A stretch of 64,000 nt of DNA from Massilia sp. YIM B02763 (GTDB lineage: Bacteria > Pseudomonadota > Gammaproteobacteria > Burkholderiales > Burkholderiaceae_D): the NCBI RefSeq assembly GCF_030412015.1, contig NZ_JASNRD010000012.1, positions 109,681-173,680 on the forward strand, written 5' to 3'. Every line of letters begins with the position of its first letter. Position 1 is the stretch's first letter. Below, piece after piece: positions 25,644 through 34,019 of the stretch. The translations under genes were made by a program, and so were the position numbers. The notes under the pieces were generated by a model. The model was not told where the DNA came from, ran no database searches, and saw nothing but the letters and a program-made list of their open reading frames with translations.

Positions 25644-25670
25644 AAAAGGCCTGTCATCGACAGGCCTTTT
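25644..25670. terminator. Bidirectional rho-independent terminator
   Basis: A perfect 12-bp stem (AAAAGGCCTGTC / GACAGGCCTTTT) with a 3-nt loop, A-rich on one side and T-rich on the other. It can stop transcripts from both the LOV kinase (plus) and the helicase (minus); it ends 4 bp from the helicase stop codon. Confidence 0.9.
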
Positions 25671-25673
25671 CAT

Positions 25674-27131
25674 TTACTGCTTCGGCAACCCGCCCAGCAG
25701 CGCCGCCAGCTTGGGTTTCGGCTTGCTCGGCGCGGCGGGCGCCGATTCGTCGCGGCGCGGGGCGATCGACGGTTCGTAGGGCTTCAGGAACCACGGGTCG
25801 ACCTTCTCGCGGCGCGGCATGGGGCCGCTGCTGCGCGGACGCTCGCTCCGTTCGGCGCGTTCGCCCCGCTGCGCGCCATCGCTTTCGCGGCGGCCGCCGC
25901 GCGCGCCCGGGCGCTCGCCGTAGCGTTCCTCGCGGGCGCCGCGGCCCGGCACGAAGCCGGTCAGCTCGCCGCGCGTGATGGTCTGCTTGATCAGCTTCTC
26001 GATGTCGGCCAGCAGGCGCTCGTCCTTGTCCGAGTAGACCGACAGCGCGTCGCCGGTGGCGCCGGCGCGGCCGGTGCGGCCGATGCGGTGCACGTAGTCC
26101 TCGGCGTTGTACGGCAGGTCGTAGTTGATCACGCACGGCAGGTCGGTGATGTCCAGGCCGCGCGCGGCGACGTCGGTCGCGACCAGCACGTCGATGGTGC
26201 CGTTCTTGAAGGCGTCGAGCGCGGCGATGCGTTCCTGCTGGGTCTTGTCGCCGTGGATGGCCAGCGCCTTGATGCCGGCCTGTTCCAGGGTGCGCGACAG
26301 GCGCGAGGCGCCGATCTTGGTGTTCGAGAACACCAGCACCTGCTTCAGGTCGCGCGAGCGGATCAGGTGCTGGACCACTTCCGGCTTCTGCGACTCCTCC
26401 ACCTTGTACAGCACCTGGGTGATCGAGGTATTGGTGGCGTTGCTGCGCGCGACCTCGATCGTCAGCGGATCGGTCAGGAAGCTCGATGCCAGCTTCTTGA
26501 TCTCGGGCGAGAAGGTGGCCGAGAACATCAGGTTCTGGCGCTTCTTCGGCAGCAGGTTGATGATGCGCTGCAGGTCGGGCAGGAAGCCCATGTCGAGCAT
26601 GCGGTCGGCTTCGTCCATGACCAGCATCTGCACCTGGCCCAGGCTGATGTTCTTCTGTTCGACGTGGTCGAGCAGGCGGCCCGGCGTGGCGATGACGATC
26701 TCGACGCCGCGGCGCAGGATCTCGGTCTGCGGCTTCATGTCCATGCCGCCGAAGACGACGGTGGAGCGCAGCGGGGTATGCTGGGCGTAGGCCTTGACGT
26801 TGTCGGCGACCTGGATCGCCAGTTCGCGCGTCGGCGTCAGCACCAGGGCGCGCACCGGGTGGCGCGCCGGCGACATGCTGGTGTTGGCATGGGCCAGCAG
26901 CAGCTGGATGATCGGCAACGAGAAGCTCGCGGTCTTGCCGGTGCCGGTCTGGGCGGCGCCCATGACGTCGCGGCCCTGCAGGACGATGGGGATCGCCTTG
27001 GCCTGGATCGGGGTCGGGTGGACATAGCCCTGGTCCGACAGCGCGCGCTGGATCTCAGGCGCCAGGCCGAAATCGGCAAAGCGCACGGTCGGCGCGCCGC
27101 CGGTTTCGTTAGTGGTCGGTGTTTCAGACAT
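25674..27131 (-). CDS. rhlE: DEAD-box ATP-dependent RNA helicase (RhlE-type)
   Basis: A 485-residue helicase. It has the Q motif (FADFGLAPEIQRALSDQGY), motif I AQTGTGKT, motif II DEAD, SAT, and C-terminal ARGLDI and HRIGRTGR motifs, followed by a basic, Gly/Arg-rich tail of about 90 residues typical of RhlE in betaproteobacteria, where it helps remodel rRNA and mRNA in the cold. The frame runs far upstream, but MSETPTT is preferred because the region before it is a tandem-repeat leader. It ends at the shared terminator. Confidence 0.93.
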   Translation of the reverse strand: MSETPTTNETGGAPTVRFADFGLAPEIQRALSDQGYVHPTPIQAKAIPIVLQGRDVMGAAQTGTGKTASFSLPIIQLLLAHANTSMSPARHPVRALVLTPTRELAIQVADNVKAYAQHTPLRSTVVFGGMDMKPQTEILRRGVEIVIATPGRLLDHVEQKNISLGQVQMLVMDEADRMLDMGFLPDLQRIINLLPKKRQNLMFSATFSPEIKKLASSFLTDPLTIEVARSNATNTSITQVLYKVEESQKPEVVQHLIRSRDLKQVLVFSNTKIGASRLSRTLEQAGIKALAIHGDKTQQERIAALDAFKNGTIDVLVATDVAARGLDITDLPCVINYDLPYNAEDYVHRIGRTGRAGATGDALSVYSDKDERLLADIEKLIKQTITRGELTGFVPGRGAREERYGERPGARGGRRESDGAQRGERAERSERPRSSGPMPRREKVDPWFLKPYEPSIAPRRDESAPAAPSKPKPKLAALLGGLPKQ

Positions 27132-27132
27132 G

Positions 27133-27178
27133 TTTTCTTTCGGCGTTTCTTTCGGCGTTCTTTCGGCGTTCTTTCGAC
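27133..27178 (-). repeat. Short tandem repeat in the helicase leader
   Basis: About four near-identical 11-12-bp units (core CGCCGAAAGAA on the minus strand) lie immediately before the helicase ATG. They contain the likely ribosome-binding purines (GAAAGAAAAC), so copy-number change would alter leader length and perhaps translation. Confidence 0.75.
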
Positions 27179-27518
27179 GATAAGCGCGGTTTTCAAGCTT
27201 GAGCTCTACGCCGGGCAGCGGCCAAGCATGGCCAACGCGAAAAAACCGGGGGACGGGACGCGCCTGGGGCGCCTGGCTCGCGGCGGTTATCTGGACCGCA
27301 CGGACATAGAGACACGACAATCGCGCTCAAGGTTACCTCAAAACCACCCCTCTGTGTATGAAATCCCGATTTTTATGCCGTATGGGCTTCCTTTTTGGCA
27401 ATCCGGGCCACGCCCTTCCCTTTACACGCTTTTACCCGGCTTTACACATCCGCCCGCTCCTGCCACGCCGGCCTCGGCCGATAATTCATGCAATCAATCA
27501 ACATTCAAAGGACGCGAG

Positions 27519-28184
27519 ATGGTTGCCAGCATCAGCAGCACCAATAGCAGCAGCGTGTCGAACTGGGCCGATTCGGTCTTCTCCAAGCTCGACACGAAAA
27601 AGCAGGGATACATCGAGAAATCGGACCTGGAAAGCGCGCTGAGCGCCGCCGGCAACAGCAGCGGCGGCCAGTCGGTCGACATCGACAGCACCTTCGGCGC
27701 GCTGGACGGCGACGACGACGGCAAGGTCACCAAGAGCGAGCTGACGGAGGCGATGACCAAGCTGTCCGACCAGCTGAACGCGCAGTTCGACGCGTCGCGC
27801 GCAGGCGGCGGCACGCGGCCGCCGAGCGGCCCGCCGCCGGGCGGCGGCGCGCAGGGCGCCGGCGGCGCCGGCTCGGCCGGCGAGACCGACGCAACGAGCA
27901 GCAGCACCTACGTCGCGGCGGCCGATACCGACGGCGACGGCACCGTCAGCGAAGAGGAACAGGCGGCCTACGACAAGAAGGTGGCCAGCGGCGAAGCGGG
28001 CACGGGCAGCAGCGGCACGAACGGCGCACATGGCACGACCAGCAAGCCGGACGGCCCGCCGCAGCGCGACCCGATCCGCGAGCTGGCGCATGCGATGAAT
28101 CTGTTGAAGGCGTATGCGGAGAACGGCACGTCGGCGGCGTCGACGGGGTCCACGGCAGCGTCGAGCGTCAGCGTGGAAGCGTAA
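27519..28184 (+). CDS. EF-hand calcium-binding protein
   Basis: A 221-residue, Ser/Gly/Ala-rich protein with EF-hand loops at about residues 66-78 (DGDDDGKVTKSEL) and 137-149 (DTDGDGTVSEEE), and a first degenerate hand near 25-40 (KLDTKKQGYIEK). A Gly/Pro-rich spacer separates the two halves. No clear signal peptide or membrane segment is present. Similar small EF-hand proteins are common in xanthomonads and Burkholderiales; one homologous group contains the effector XopAW, but nothing here shows type III secretion. AAAGGA 7-12 nt before the ATG supports the start. It is flanked by the helicase promoter and a REP pair. Confidence 0.85.
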   Translation: MVASISSTNSSSVSNWADSVFSKLDTKKQGYIEKSDLESALSAAGNSSGGQSVDIDSTFGALDGDDDGKVTKSELTEAMTKLSDQLNAQFDASRAGGGTRPPSGPPPGGGAQGAGGAGSAGETDATSSSTYVAAADTDGDGTVSEEEQAAYDKKVASGEAGTGSSGTNGAHGTTSKPDGPPQRDPIRELAHAMNLLKAYAENGTSAASTGSTAASSVSVEA

Positions 28185-28194
28185 CCGTCGCCAC

Positions 28195-28280
28195 CGTCGC
28201 CCCTGCGAAGGCAGTGGCCCAAGTTTTCCGGCATCGCGGCTGCGCCAATACATTGGGTCCCTGCCTTCGCAGGGACGACG
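28195..28280. repeat. Paired REP-like palindrome, copy 3
   Basis: Inverted arms 28195-28222 and 28253-28280, the same family as copies at 12193 and 25545 but with a few substitutions in the left arm. It occupies the convergent gap between the EF-hand and Lon-domain genes. Confidence 0.8.
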
Positions 28281-28299
28281 GTCTAACTACGTCATCTCT

Positions 28300-28917
28300 T
28301 CAAGAAGTAATCAACCCATGCTCGTCGAGCACGTCGTGCAGCAGCTCCAGCCGGATCATCGGGTTATCCAGCATCAGCATCTGCTGCTTCTGCACGTTCG
28401 GCAGCGGCAGCAGTTCGCACCAGCGGTTCGATACCCAGCCGCAATCGTCCAGGCGGAACGGCGGCTGCACCGGCCAGCGGCTTTCCGGCACGTCGTGCAG
28501 CGAGGCCAGCACGCGGTCGAGCGCATCGGCCGCGCCCTTCAGGTCGGACGGGATGCGCACCGCGTGGTCGTCTTCCAGCATGCTCGCCTCGGCCATCCAC
28601 AAGCCGTCGGCGCGGCGTTCGCTGTCCATGACGCGGAAGCGCGAGCCGCCGCGGCAAACGACCTGCAGCAGGCCCGGCGCCGACGCCGTCGTGTCCGTGA
28701 CGGTGGCCAGCGTGCCGGTGCCGGCGAATTGTTCGACGCCCTCGGGCGTGCGCACTTCCTGGCCCTGCGTCAGCAGCACCACGCCGAACGGTTCGTCCTC
28801 GGCGAGGCAGCGGCCGATCATGTCGAGATAGCGCACCTCGAAGATCTGCAGCGGCAGCACGCCGTCCGGAAACAGCACCGTGCTGAGCGGGAACAGGGGA
28901 ATGGAAATCGTCGCCAT
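28300..28917 (-). CDS. Lon N-terminal (substrate-binding) domain protein
   Basis: A 205-residue stand-alone LON domain: ISIPLFPLSTVLFPDGVLPLQIFEVRYLDMI at the N terminus and the FGVVLL strand are diagnostic. It lacks the AAA+ and protease domains of Lon, so it is not itself a protease. Such proteins are widespread in proteobacteria with no firm function. The chosen ATG (MATISI) matches the family; the longer frame adds 13 residues that do not. Confidence 0.9.
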   Translation of the reverse strand: MATISIPLFPLSTVLFPDGVLPLQIFEVRYLDMIGRCLAEDEPFGVVLLTQGQEVRTPEGVEQFAGTGTLATVTDTTASAPGLLQVVCRGGSRFRVMDSERRADGLWMAEASMLEDDHAVRIPSDLKGAADALDRVLASLHDVPESRWPVQPPFRLDDCGWVSNRWCELLPLPNVQKQQMLMLDNPMIRLELLHDVLDEHGLITS

Positions 28918-28980
28918 GGACCCATGATGACAGATTCGAAGCGCGCGGCGGTGCACGATTGCGGCGCTTCAGACAAGCGC

Positions 28981-29442
28981 TCAGTCTTCCGGACCATGTA
29001 CCGGCAGCTCGCGCACGGCATCCTTCAGGGCGTGCAGGCGCCAGCGCAGGCGCTCCCAGCCAGGGTCCGGATGGGGCAGCACGCGCACGGTCACCGTATT
29101 GGCGGGCGCGGCGTCGCAGGCGAAGCCGTAGTCGCCGGCCTCGCCGAACGGCAACCGCACCTCGCGTCCCGGCAACACCAGCACCTGGCCGAACACGTGC
29201 GCCGACAGGTCGCGGTTGCGCAGCAGCAGCACGTCGCGCACGCCCAGCGTCAGGCGGATCTCGGCCGGCAGCTGGGGCGGCCGGTCCGGCGCGATGGCCC
29301 TGCCCTTCAACACCGTCGCCCCGCGCGGGAAATCGACGGCGCGCTCGCGGCTCGGATAGCGCAGCGGCCACAGCGCGGCCCACAGCAGCAGCGCCAGCAG
29401 GACGATGGCCAGCGCCCAGCGTACGCGGCGCAGCAGGCTCAC
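28981..29442 (-). CDS. Membrane-anchored small protein with cupredoxin-like fold (tentative)
   Basis: A 153-residue protein with one N-terminal membrane segment (about 8-27) and an exported domain of about 110 residues. Strands such as VLLLRNRDLSAHVFG, PGREVRLPF and GDYGFACDA resemble the His and Cys strands of cupredoxin-type domains, but no full copper site is certain. The start is GTG at 29442, chosen because GGAGG lies 5 nt upstream; the frame before it is shadow sequence. It is divergent from the CHASE histidine kinase gene. Function unknown. Confidence 0.6.
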   Translation of the reverse strand: MSLLRRVRWALAIVLLALLLWAALWPLRYPSRERAVDFPRGATVLKGRAIAPDRPPQLPAEIRLTLGVRDVLLLRNRDLSAHVFGQVLVLPGREVRLPFGEAGDYGFACDAAPANTVTVRVLPHPDPGWERLRWRLHALKDAVRELPVHGPED

Positions 29443-29687
29443 GCTGCCTCCGCGCGGCAGGCGTACAGGCGGGACCCCGGGCGGGTTTCGGTTCGGTCGG
29501 ACACGGTGGCGGGCAAGTTCAGGGGTGGCGCGGAAGAGTCTGGTATTGTAGCGAACGCGCTTGCTTTTCGTACATGTCGGCTTCCGTGCGCCCATCGGTT
29601 GCGCAGGTGCGTATGCTCTGCGCAACGGCGCCCCCTTTTACTTTGACGATACCGGCCCCAAACAACGTGCCGGTCGCGAACCAGCCC

Positions 29688-31976
29688 ATGCCCCGTTCCC
29701 CCGAACCTTCGTCCCAGTCCCCACGCAACCGCTGGCGCAACTCGGCCTCGCTGCCCTTGCTGCTGGCGGCGCTCGTGTTCCTGGCCGCGCTGGTGGTGAC
29801 GCGCTGGGTCATCGGCAATGCCGAGCAGAACGCCCGCGAGGAACAGCAGGCCACGTTCAACTACCGGGTGCGCGACCTGTCGGCCGCCATCCGGCAGCGC
29901 ATGGCCATCTACGAAGAGGTACTGTACGCCACGCGCGGCTACCTGCGCGGCTCGCTCGACCTGAGCCGCGCCGACTTCGCCGAGTACTACGGATCGCTGC
30001 GCCTGAACCAGCGCTTCCCCGGCATGGAGGCGCTCGGCATCGCCACCATCGTGCCGCCCGCCGCCCTCGATGCGCACGTCGCCCGGGTGCGCGCCGAAGG
30101 CTATCCGGAGTACACGCTCAAGCCGGGTGGGCGGCGCGACGTCGTCACCTCGATCACCCACATCCAGCCGTTCGAGAGCCGCAACCTGCGCGCCTTCGGC
30201 TACGACATGTTCAGCGAGCCGGTGCGGCGCGCGGCGATGGAAGCCGCGCGCGACAGCGGCTTCGCCGCCGCCACCGGCAAGGTCACCCTGGTCCAGGAAA
30301 GGCCGGGACAGGCGCAGCAGTCGGGCTTCCTGATGTACGTGCCGGTGTACCGCGCCGGCCAGAAGCACGCCACCATCCTCGAACGCCGCGCCGCCATCGT
30401 CGGCTGGGCCTATGCGCCGTTTCGCATGCAGGACCTGATGCGTGGCGTCGGCGGCGAGCACGCGGCCGACCTCGAGGTGGAGATCTTCGACGGCCTGGCG
30501 CCCAAGGAGCCCGCCCTGCTGTACCGTTCCCCGGGCGCGCACGTGCCGGGACGCGACGCGCTGTATGCGAGCCAGACCGCGATCGACACCGCCGGCCGGC
30601 CGTGGACGCTGCGCGTGCGCTCCGCCCCCGCCTACGAAGAGGCGCTCGACCGGACCGAGGCGCGGCTGATGGCCGCCACCGGCATCGGCCTGGGCCTGAT
30701 GCTGGCGCTGGTGGTATGGCTGCTGGCCACCGAGCGCCGCCGCGCGCTGCAGCTGGCCGGGCGCATGACGCTCGAGCTGCGCGAATCGCACGACCGCGTC
30801 GACGCCGAGCGCCGGCGCATCCGCCTGATCCTGCAGGACGCCTACGACGCTTTCGTCGGCATCGGCCCGGACGGGCGCATCACCGACTGGAACGCCCAAG
30901 CCTGCCGCCTGTTCGGCTGGCGCGAGGACGAGGCGCTCGGGCGCGACGCGCTCGAACTGCTGGCCGTGCCGCACGAGCGCGAGGAACGGCGCGCCTGCCT
31001 CGCGCACTTCGCGCGCAGCGGCGAATGCGCCATGCTGTCCGGCACCAGCGAGATCGACATGCTGACCATGCACGGCCAGGCGATCCCCGTCGAGATCGCG
31101 ATCACGCCGCTGCCCACGCCGGACGGCTACGGCATCACCGCCTTCGTGCGCGACATCCGCCCGCGCCGCGAGGCATTCGAGCGCGAGCGCCAGCGCCAGC
31201 TGCGCCTGGACGAGGCCCGCTCCGCGCTGCAGCGCTCGCAGAAGCTGGAAGCGGTGGGCAAGCTGACCGGCGGCGTGGCACACGACTTCAACAACATCCT
31301 GCACATCATCAGCGCCAACACCCAGCTGATGCTGCGCGGCGAGGAAGACCACCGCAAGCGCCTGCTCGGCATCATGGACGCCGTCGAACGCGGCAAGAAG
31401 CTGGCCGCGCAGCTGCTCGCCTTCGCCCGCCGCCAGCCGCTGCACCCGAGCGTCGTCAACCTGGCCCAGCTCATCGAGCGCATGGACAGCCTGCTGCACC
31501 GCGCCGCCGGCGACCACGTGCAGATCCGCTTCGACATGCCGCCCGACCTGTGGAACACGCTGGTCGACCCGAACCAGCTCGAGAACGTGCTGCTGAACCT
31601 CGTGATCAATGCGCGCGACGCGATGGACGGCCAGGGCCGCGTCGCCATCGCGCTGGCCAACGTGGAGATCGGCCCCGACAGCCCGCAGGCCGAGACCGGC
31701 ATCCGCCCCGGCGCCTACGTGACCGTCGCCGTGGCCGATACCGGCAGCGGCATGCCGCCCGACGTGATGGAGCGCGCCTTCGAGCCCTTCTTCACCACCA
31801 AGCCCGAGGGCAAGGGCACGGGCCTGGGGCTGTCGATGGCGCACGGCTTCGTCAAGCAGAGCGGCGGCCATATCCGCCTGGCCAGCCAGCCGGGCCGCGG
31901 CACCGTGGTAACGATCTACCTGCCGCGCGCGCTGCAGGATGCGCCCGATCCCGCGTTCACGCCGGTCCCGCACTGA
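29688..31976 (+). CDS. CHASE/PAS membrane histidine kinase
   Basis: A 762-residue sensor kinase: membrane segment at about 22-45, extracytoplasmic CHASE domain at about 75-290 (FPGMEALGIATIVP, VTSITHIQPFESRN), second membrane segment at about 325-345, PAS at about 375-490, HisKA with acceptor His in GGVAHDFNNIL near 531, and HATPase with NARDAM and GTGLGLSM. There is no receiver domain, and no response regulator gene is adjacent, so the partner is elsewhere. CHASE domains sense small extracellular ligands. Start candidates at 29688 and 29611 both precede the membrane segment; 29688 was preferred, without strong evidence. Confidence 0.9.
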   Translation: MPRSPEPSSQSPRNRWRNSASLPLLLAALVFLAALVVTRWVIGNAEQNAREEQQATFNYRVRDLSAAIRQRMAIYEEVLYATRGYLRGSLDLSRADFAEYYGSLRLNQRFPGMEALGIATIVPPAALDAHVARVRAEGYPEYTLKPGGRRDVVTSITHIQPFESRNLRAFGYDMFSEPVRRAAMEAARDSGFAAATGKVTLVQERPGQAQQSGFLMYVPVYRAGQKHATILERRAAIVGWAYAPFRMQDLMRGVGGEHAADLEVEIFDGLAPKEPALLYRSPGAHVPGRDALYASQTAIDTAGRPWTLRVRSAPAYEEALDRTEARLMAATGIGLGLMLALVVWLLATERRRALQLAGRMTLELRESHDRVDAERRRIRLILQDAYDAFVGIGPDGRITDWNAQACRLFGWREDEALGRDALELLAVPHEREERRACLAHFARSGECAMLSGTSEIDMLTMHGQAIPVEIAITPLPTPDGYGITAFVRDIRPRREAFERERQRQLRLDEARSALQRSQKLEAVGKLTGGVAHDFNNILHIISANTQLMLRGEEDHRKRLLGIMDAVERGKKLAAQLLAFARRQPLHPSVVNLAQLIERMDSLLHRAAGDHVQIRFDMPPDLWNTLVDPNQLENVLLNLVINARDAMDGQGRVAIALANVEIGPDSPQAETGIRPGAYVTVAVADTGSGMPPDVMERAFEPFFTTKPEGKGTGLGLSMAHGFVKQSGGHIRLASQPGRGTVVTIYLPRALQDAPDPAFTPVPH

Positions 31977-32061
31977 TCCCGGTAGGCGCATGCCCTAGCG
32001 TGCGCCGAGTTCCGCGGCCGTTGGGCGATGATGGGCCTCGATTCACCAAGGAGGGCCCGAT

Positions 32062-33366
32062 TTGGCAAGCACCGAACATCTTCCCCGCCATGCCGACGCG
32101 CGCACCGCCCTGCCGCGCGCCCGCGGCTTCGACAATACCTTCGCCCTGCTGGCGGAAGGCTACTGCTTCATGCAGCGGCGCCACGAAGCGCTGCAGAGCG
32201 ACGCCTTCTCCACCCGCCTGATGCTGCGCCGCGCCCTGTGCGTGCGCGGCGAGGATGCGGCGCGCATGTTCTACCAACCCGGCCGCTTCACGCGCCGCGG
32301 CGCGCTGCCGCCCACGGTGCTGGCCCTGCTGCAGGACTACGGCAGCGTGGCCGTGCAGGACGGCGACATGCACCACAAGCGCAAGGCGATGCTGATGGGA
32401 TTGTTCGGACCGCTGGAACGGCAGCGCCTGGTGGCGCTGGCCGAGGCGCAATGGCGTGAACGCTTCGCGCGCTGGCCGCGCCAGTCCCGCGTGGTGGTGT
32501 TCGAGGAAGCCCAGCACGTGCTGTGCCGCGCGGCCTGCGAATGGATCGGCCTGCCGCCGCTGGACGATGCCGAGAGCGCCAGGAGGACGCGCGAATTGGC
32601 GGCGATGATCGACGCCGCCGGATCGGCCGGCCCGCGCAACTGGCGCGCGCAGCTGATGCGCAATCGCACCGAGCACTGGGCCCGGGCGCTGGTCGACGCC
32701 GTGCGCGCCGGCCGCGTACAGCCGCCCGCGCAGAGTCCGCTGTGCGTGATCGCCAGCCACCGCGATGCCGACGGCATGCTGCTGAACCGGCGCCATGCGG
32801 CCGTCGAGCTGATCAACCTGCTGCGTCCCACGGTGGCGGTGGCGCGCTTCATCGCCTTTGCCGTGCTGGCGCTGCACGAGCATCCGGAAAGCCGCGCGCG
32901 CATCGCCGCCGGCGACGATGGCCATGCCGCGCTGTTCGCCCAGGAGGTCAGGCGCTACTACCCGTTCTTTCCGGCCGTCGCCGGCCGCGCGCTGCACGAC
33001 TTCGACTGGCGCCAGATGCGCATCGAAAAGGGAACCTGGGTGCTGCTGGACCTGTACGGCACCAACCACGATCCGGCGCTGTGGGGCGATCCGGAGGTGT
33101 TCCGCCCCGAGCGCTTCGAGCGCCGCGAGGAAAGCGGCTTCGCATTGATCCCGCAGGGTGGCGGCGACTACTACGCCGGCCACCGCTGCCCGGGCGAATC
33201 CTCCACGGCCGACCTGGTGACGTCCGCCCTGAAACTGTTCGCCGGCGCCATCGCCTACGACGTGCCGCCGCAGGACCTGTCGGTCAGCCTGCGCCGGATG
33301 CCGACGCTCCCGGCGAGCGGGATGGTGATCGAGCGGGTGCGGGTGCGGCCGGAAGAAGCCGCGTAA
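32062..33366 (+). CDS. CYP152-type cytochrome P450 fatty-acid peroxygenase
   Basis: A 434-residue P450 with the heme-ligand motif GGGDYYAGHRCPGE (Cys near residue 376). In the I helix the usual acid-alcohol pair is replaced by Arg255-Pro256 (LLRPTVAVARF), the hallmark of CYP152 enzymes (P450-BSbeta, OleT), which use hydrogen peroxide to hydroxylate or decarboxylate fatty acids bound by that Arg. It therefore needs no reductase, and none is encoded nearby. The start is TTG, supported by a very strong AAGGAGGG sequence about 7 nt upstream. The gene is monocistronic and ends at a large palindrome. Confidence 0.9.
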   Translation: MASTEHLPRHADARTALPRARGFDNTFALLAEGYCFMQRRHEALQSDAFSTRLMLRRALCVRGEDAARMFYQPGRFTRRGALPPTVLALLQDYGSVAVQDGDMHHKRKAMLMGLFGPLERQRLVALAEAQWRERFARWPRQSRVVVFEEAQHVLCRAACEWIGLPPLDDAESARRTRELAAMIDAAGSAGPRNWRAQLMRNRTEHWARALVDAVRAGRVQPPAQSPLCVIASHRDADGMLLNRRHAAVELINLLRPTVAVARFIAFAVLALHEHPESRARIAAGDDGHAALFAQEVRRYYPFFPAVAGRALHDFDWRQMRIEKGTWVLLDLYGTNHDPALWGDPEVFRPERFERREESGFALIPQGGGDYYAGHRCPGESSTADLVTSALKLFAGAIAYDVPPQDLSVSLRRMPTLPASGMVIERVRVRPEEAA

Positions 33367-33370
33367 ACGC

Positions 33371-33436
33371 ATGGTGGGCACGTGGTGCCCACCCTACGAA
33401 TCGCTTGCCGTAGGGTGGGCACCACGTGCCCACCAT
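33371..33436. repeat. 28-bp perfect inverted repeat with nested palindromes
   Basis: Arms 33371-33398 and 33409-33436 are perfect reverse complements around a 10-nt loop. Each arm holds its own palindrome (GTGGGCAC...GTGCCCAC). It lies in the convergent gap between the P450 and glycine-zipper genes. It may act as a terminator in both directions, or be a second REP family. Confidence 0.85.
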
Positions 33437-33454
33437 TGCCTGCATACCGGCTGC

Positions 33455-33901
33455 TTAGCGGACCAGGTGCCCGTTCTGCACGCGCACATGGTCTCCATTG
33501 CGGTAACGCGACTGGCCCCTTTCGGTGAAGGTGCGGTAACCGCCGCGCGCCATCTTCACGCGCACGTCCGTATAGATTTCCGCCTTCATGTTGCGCTCGA
33601 TGCGGTTGCCGCCGTAGGCGCCGGCGGCCGCGCCCGCGGCGGTGGCCAGCGTACGCCCATTGCCGCTGCCGACCTGGTGGCCCAGCAGGCCGCCGACGAC
33701 GGCGCCGCCCACGGCACCGAGGCCACTGCCGCGCTCCGCTTCCTTCTTGTAGGTGTTGGTCGAGACCACGGTGCCGCAGTTCTGGCACTGCACCGAATGG
33801 CCTTGCGGCGCGGCCTGGCTGGCGAGCGGGACGGCGCCGGCCATGGCGATGGCGGCAAGCAAGGTGGCGCGGGCGGCGAGACGGGTGGTGATATTGTTCA
33901 T
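33455..33901 (-). CDS. Glycine-zipper 2TM-domain outer-membrane protein (SlyB/Pcp-like)
   Basis: A 148-residue protein with a Sec signal peptide (cleavage near SQA-AP, residue 30), a CQNCG pair, and a glycine-zipper segment at about 60-105 (GLGAVGGAVVGGLLGHQVGSG, then a second Gly/Ala run). The C terminus is basic with RTFTERG. This layout is common in Burkholderiales envelope proteins. There is no lipobox, so it is probably periplasmic or embedded through the zipper helices. The start at 33901 removes an 11-residue upstream extension without a signal-peptide look. Confidence 0.85.
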   Translation of the reverse strand: MNNITTRLAARATLLAAIAMAGAVPLASQAAPQGHSVQCQNCGTVVSTNTYKKEAERGSGLGAVGGAVVGGLLGHQVGSGNGRTLATAAGAAAGAYGGNRIERNMKAEIYTDVRVKMARGGYRTFTERGQSRYRNGDHVRVQNGHLVR

Positions 33902-34019
33902 GACGTTTTCCCCTGATGTCGTTGTGATTGGCATGACTGCAGATTACGGGGCGCGCGCTACCCTGCCAAGAGCGAAAAGGTATCAGATGCAAGCGCTTGT
34001 AACATGCCCTGCCTTCCTG

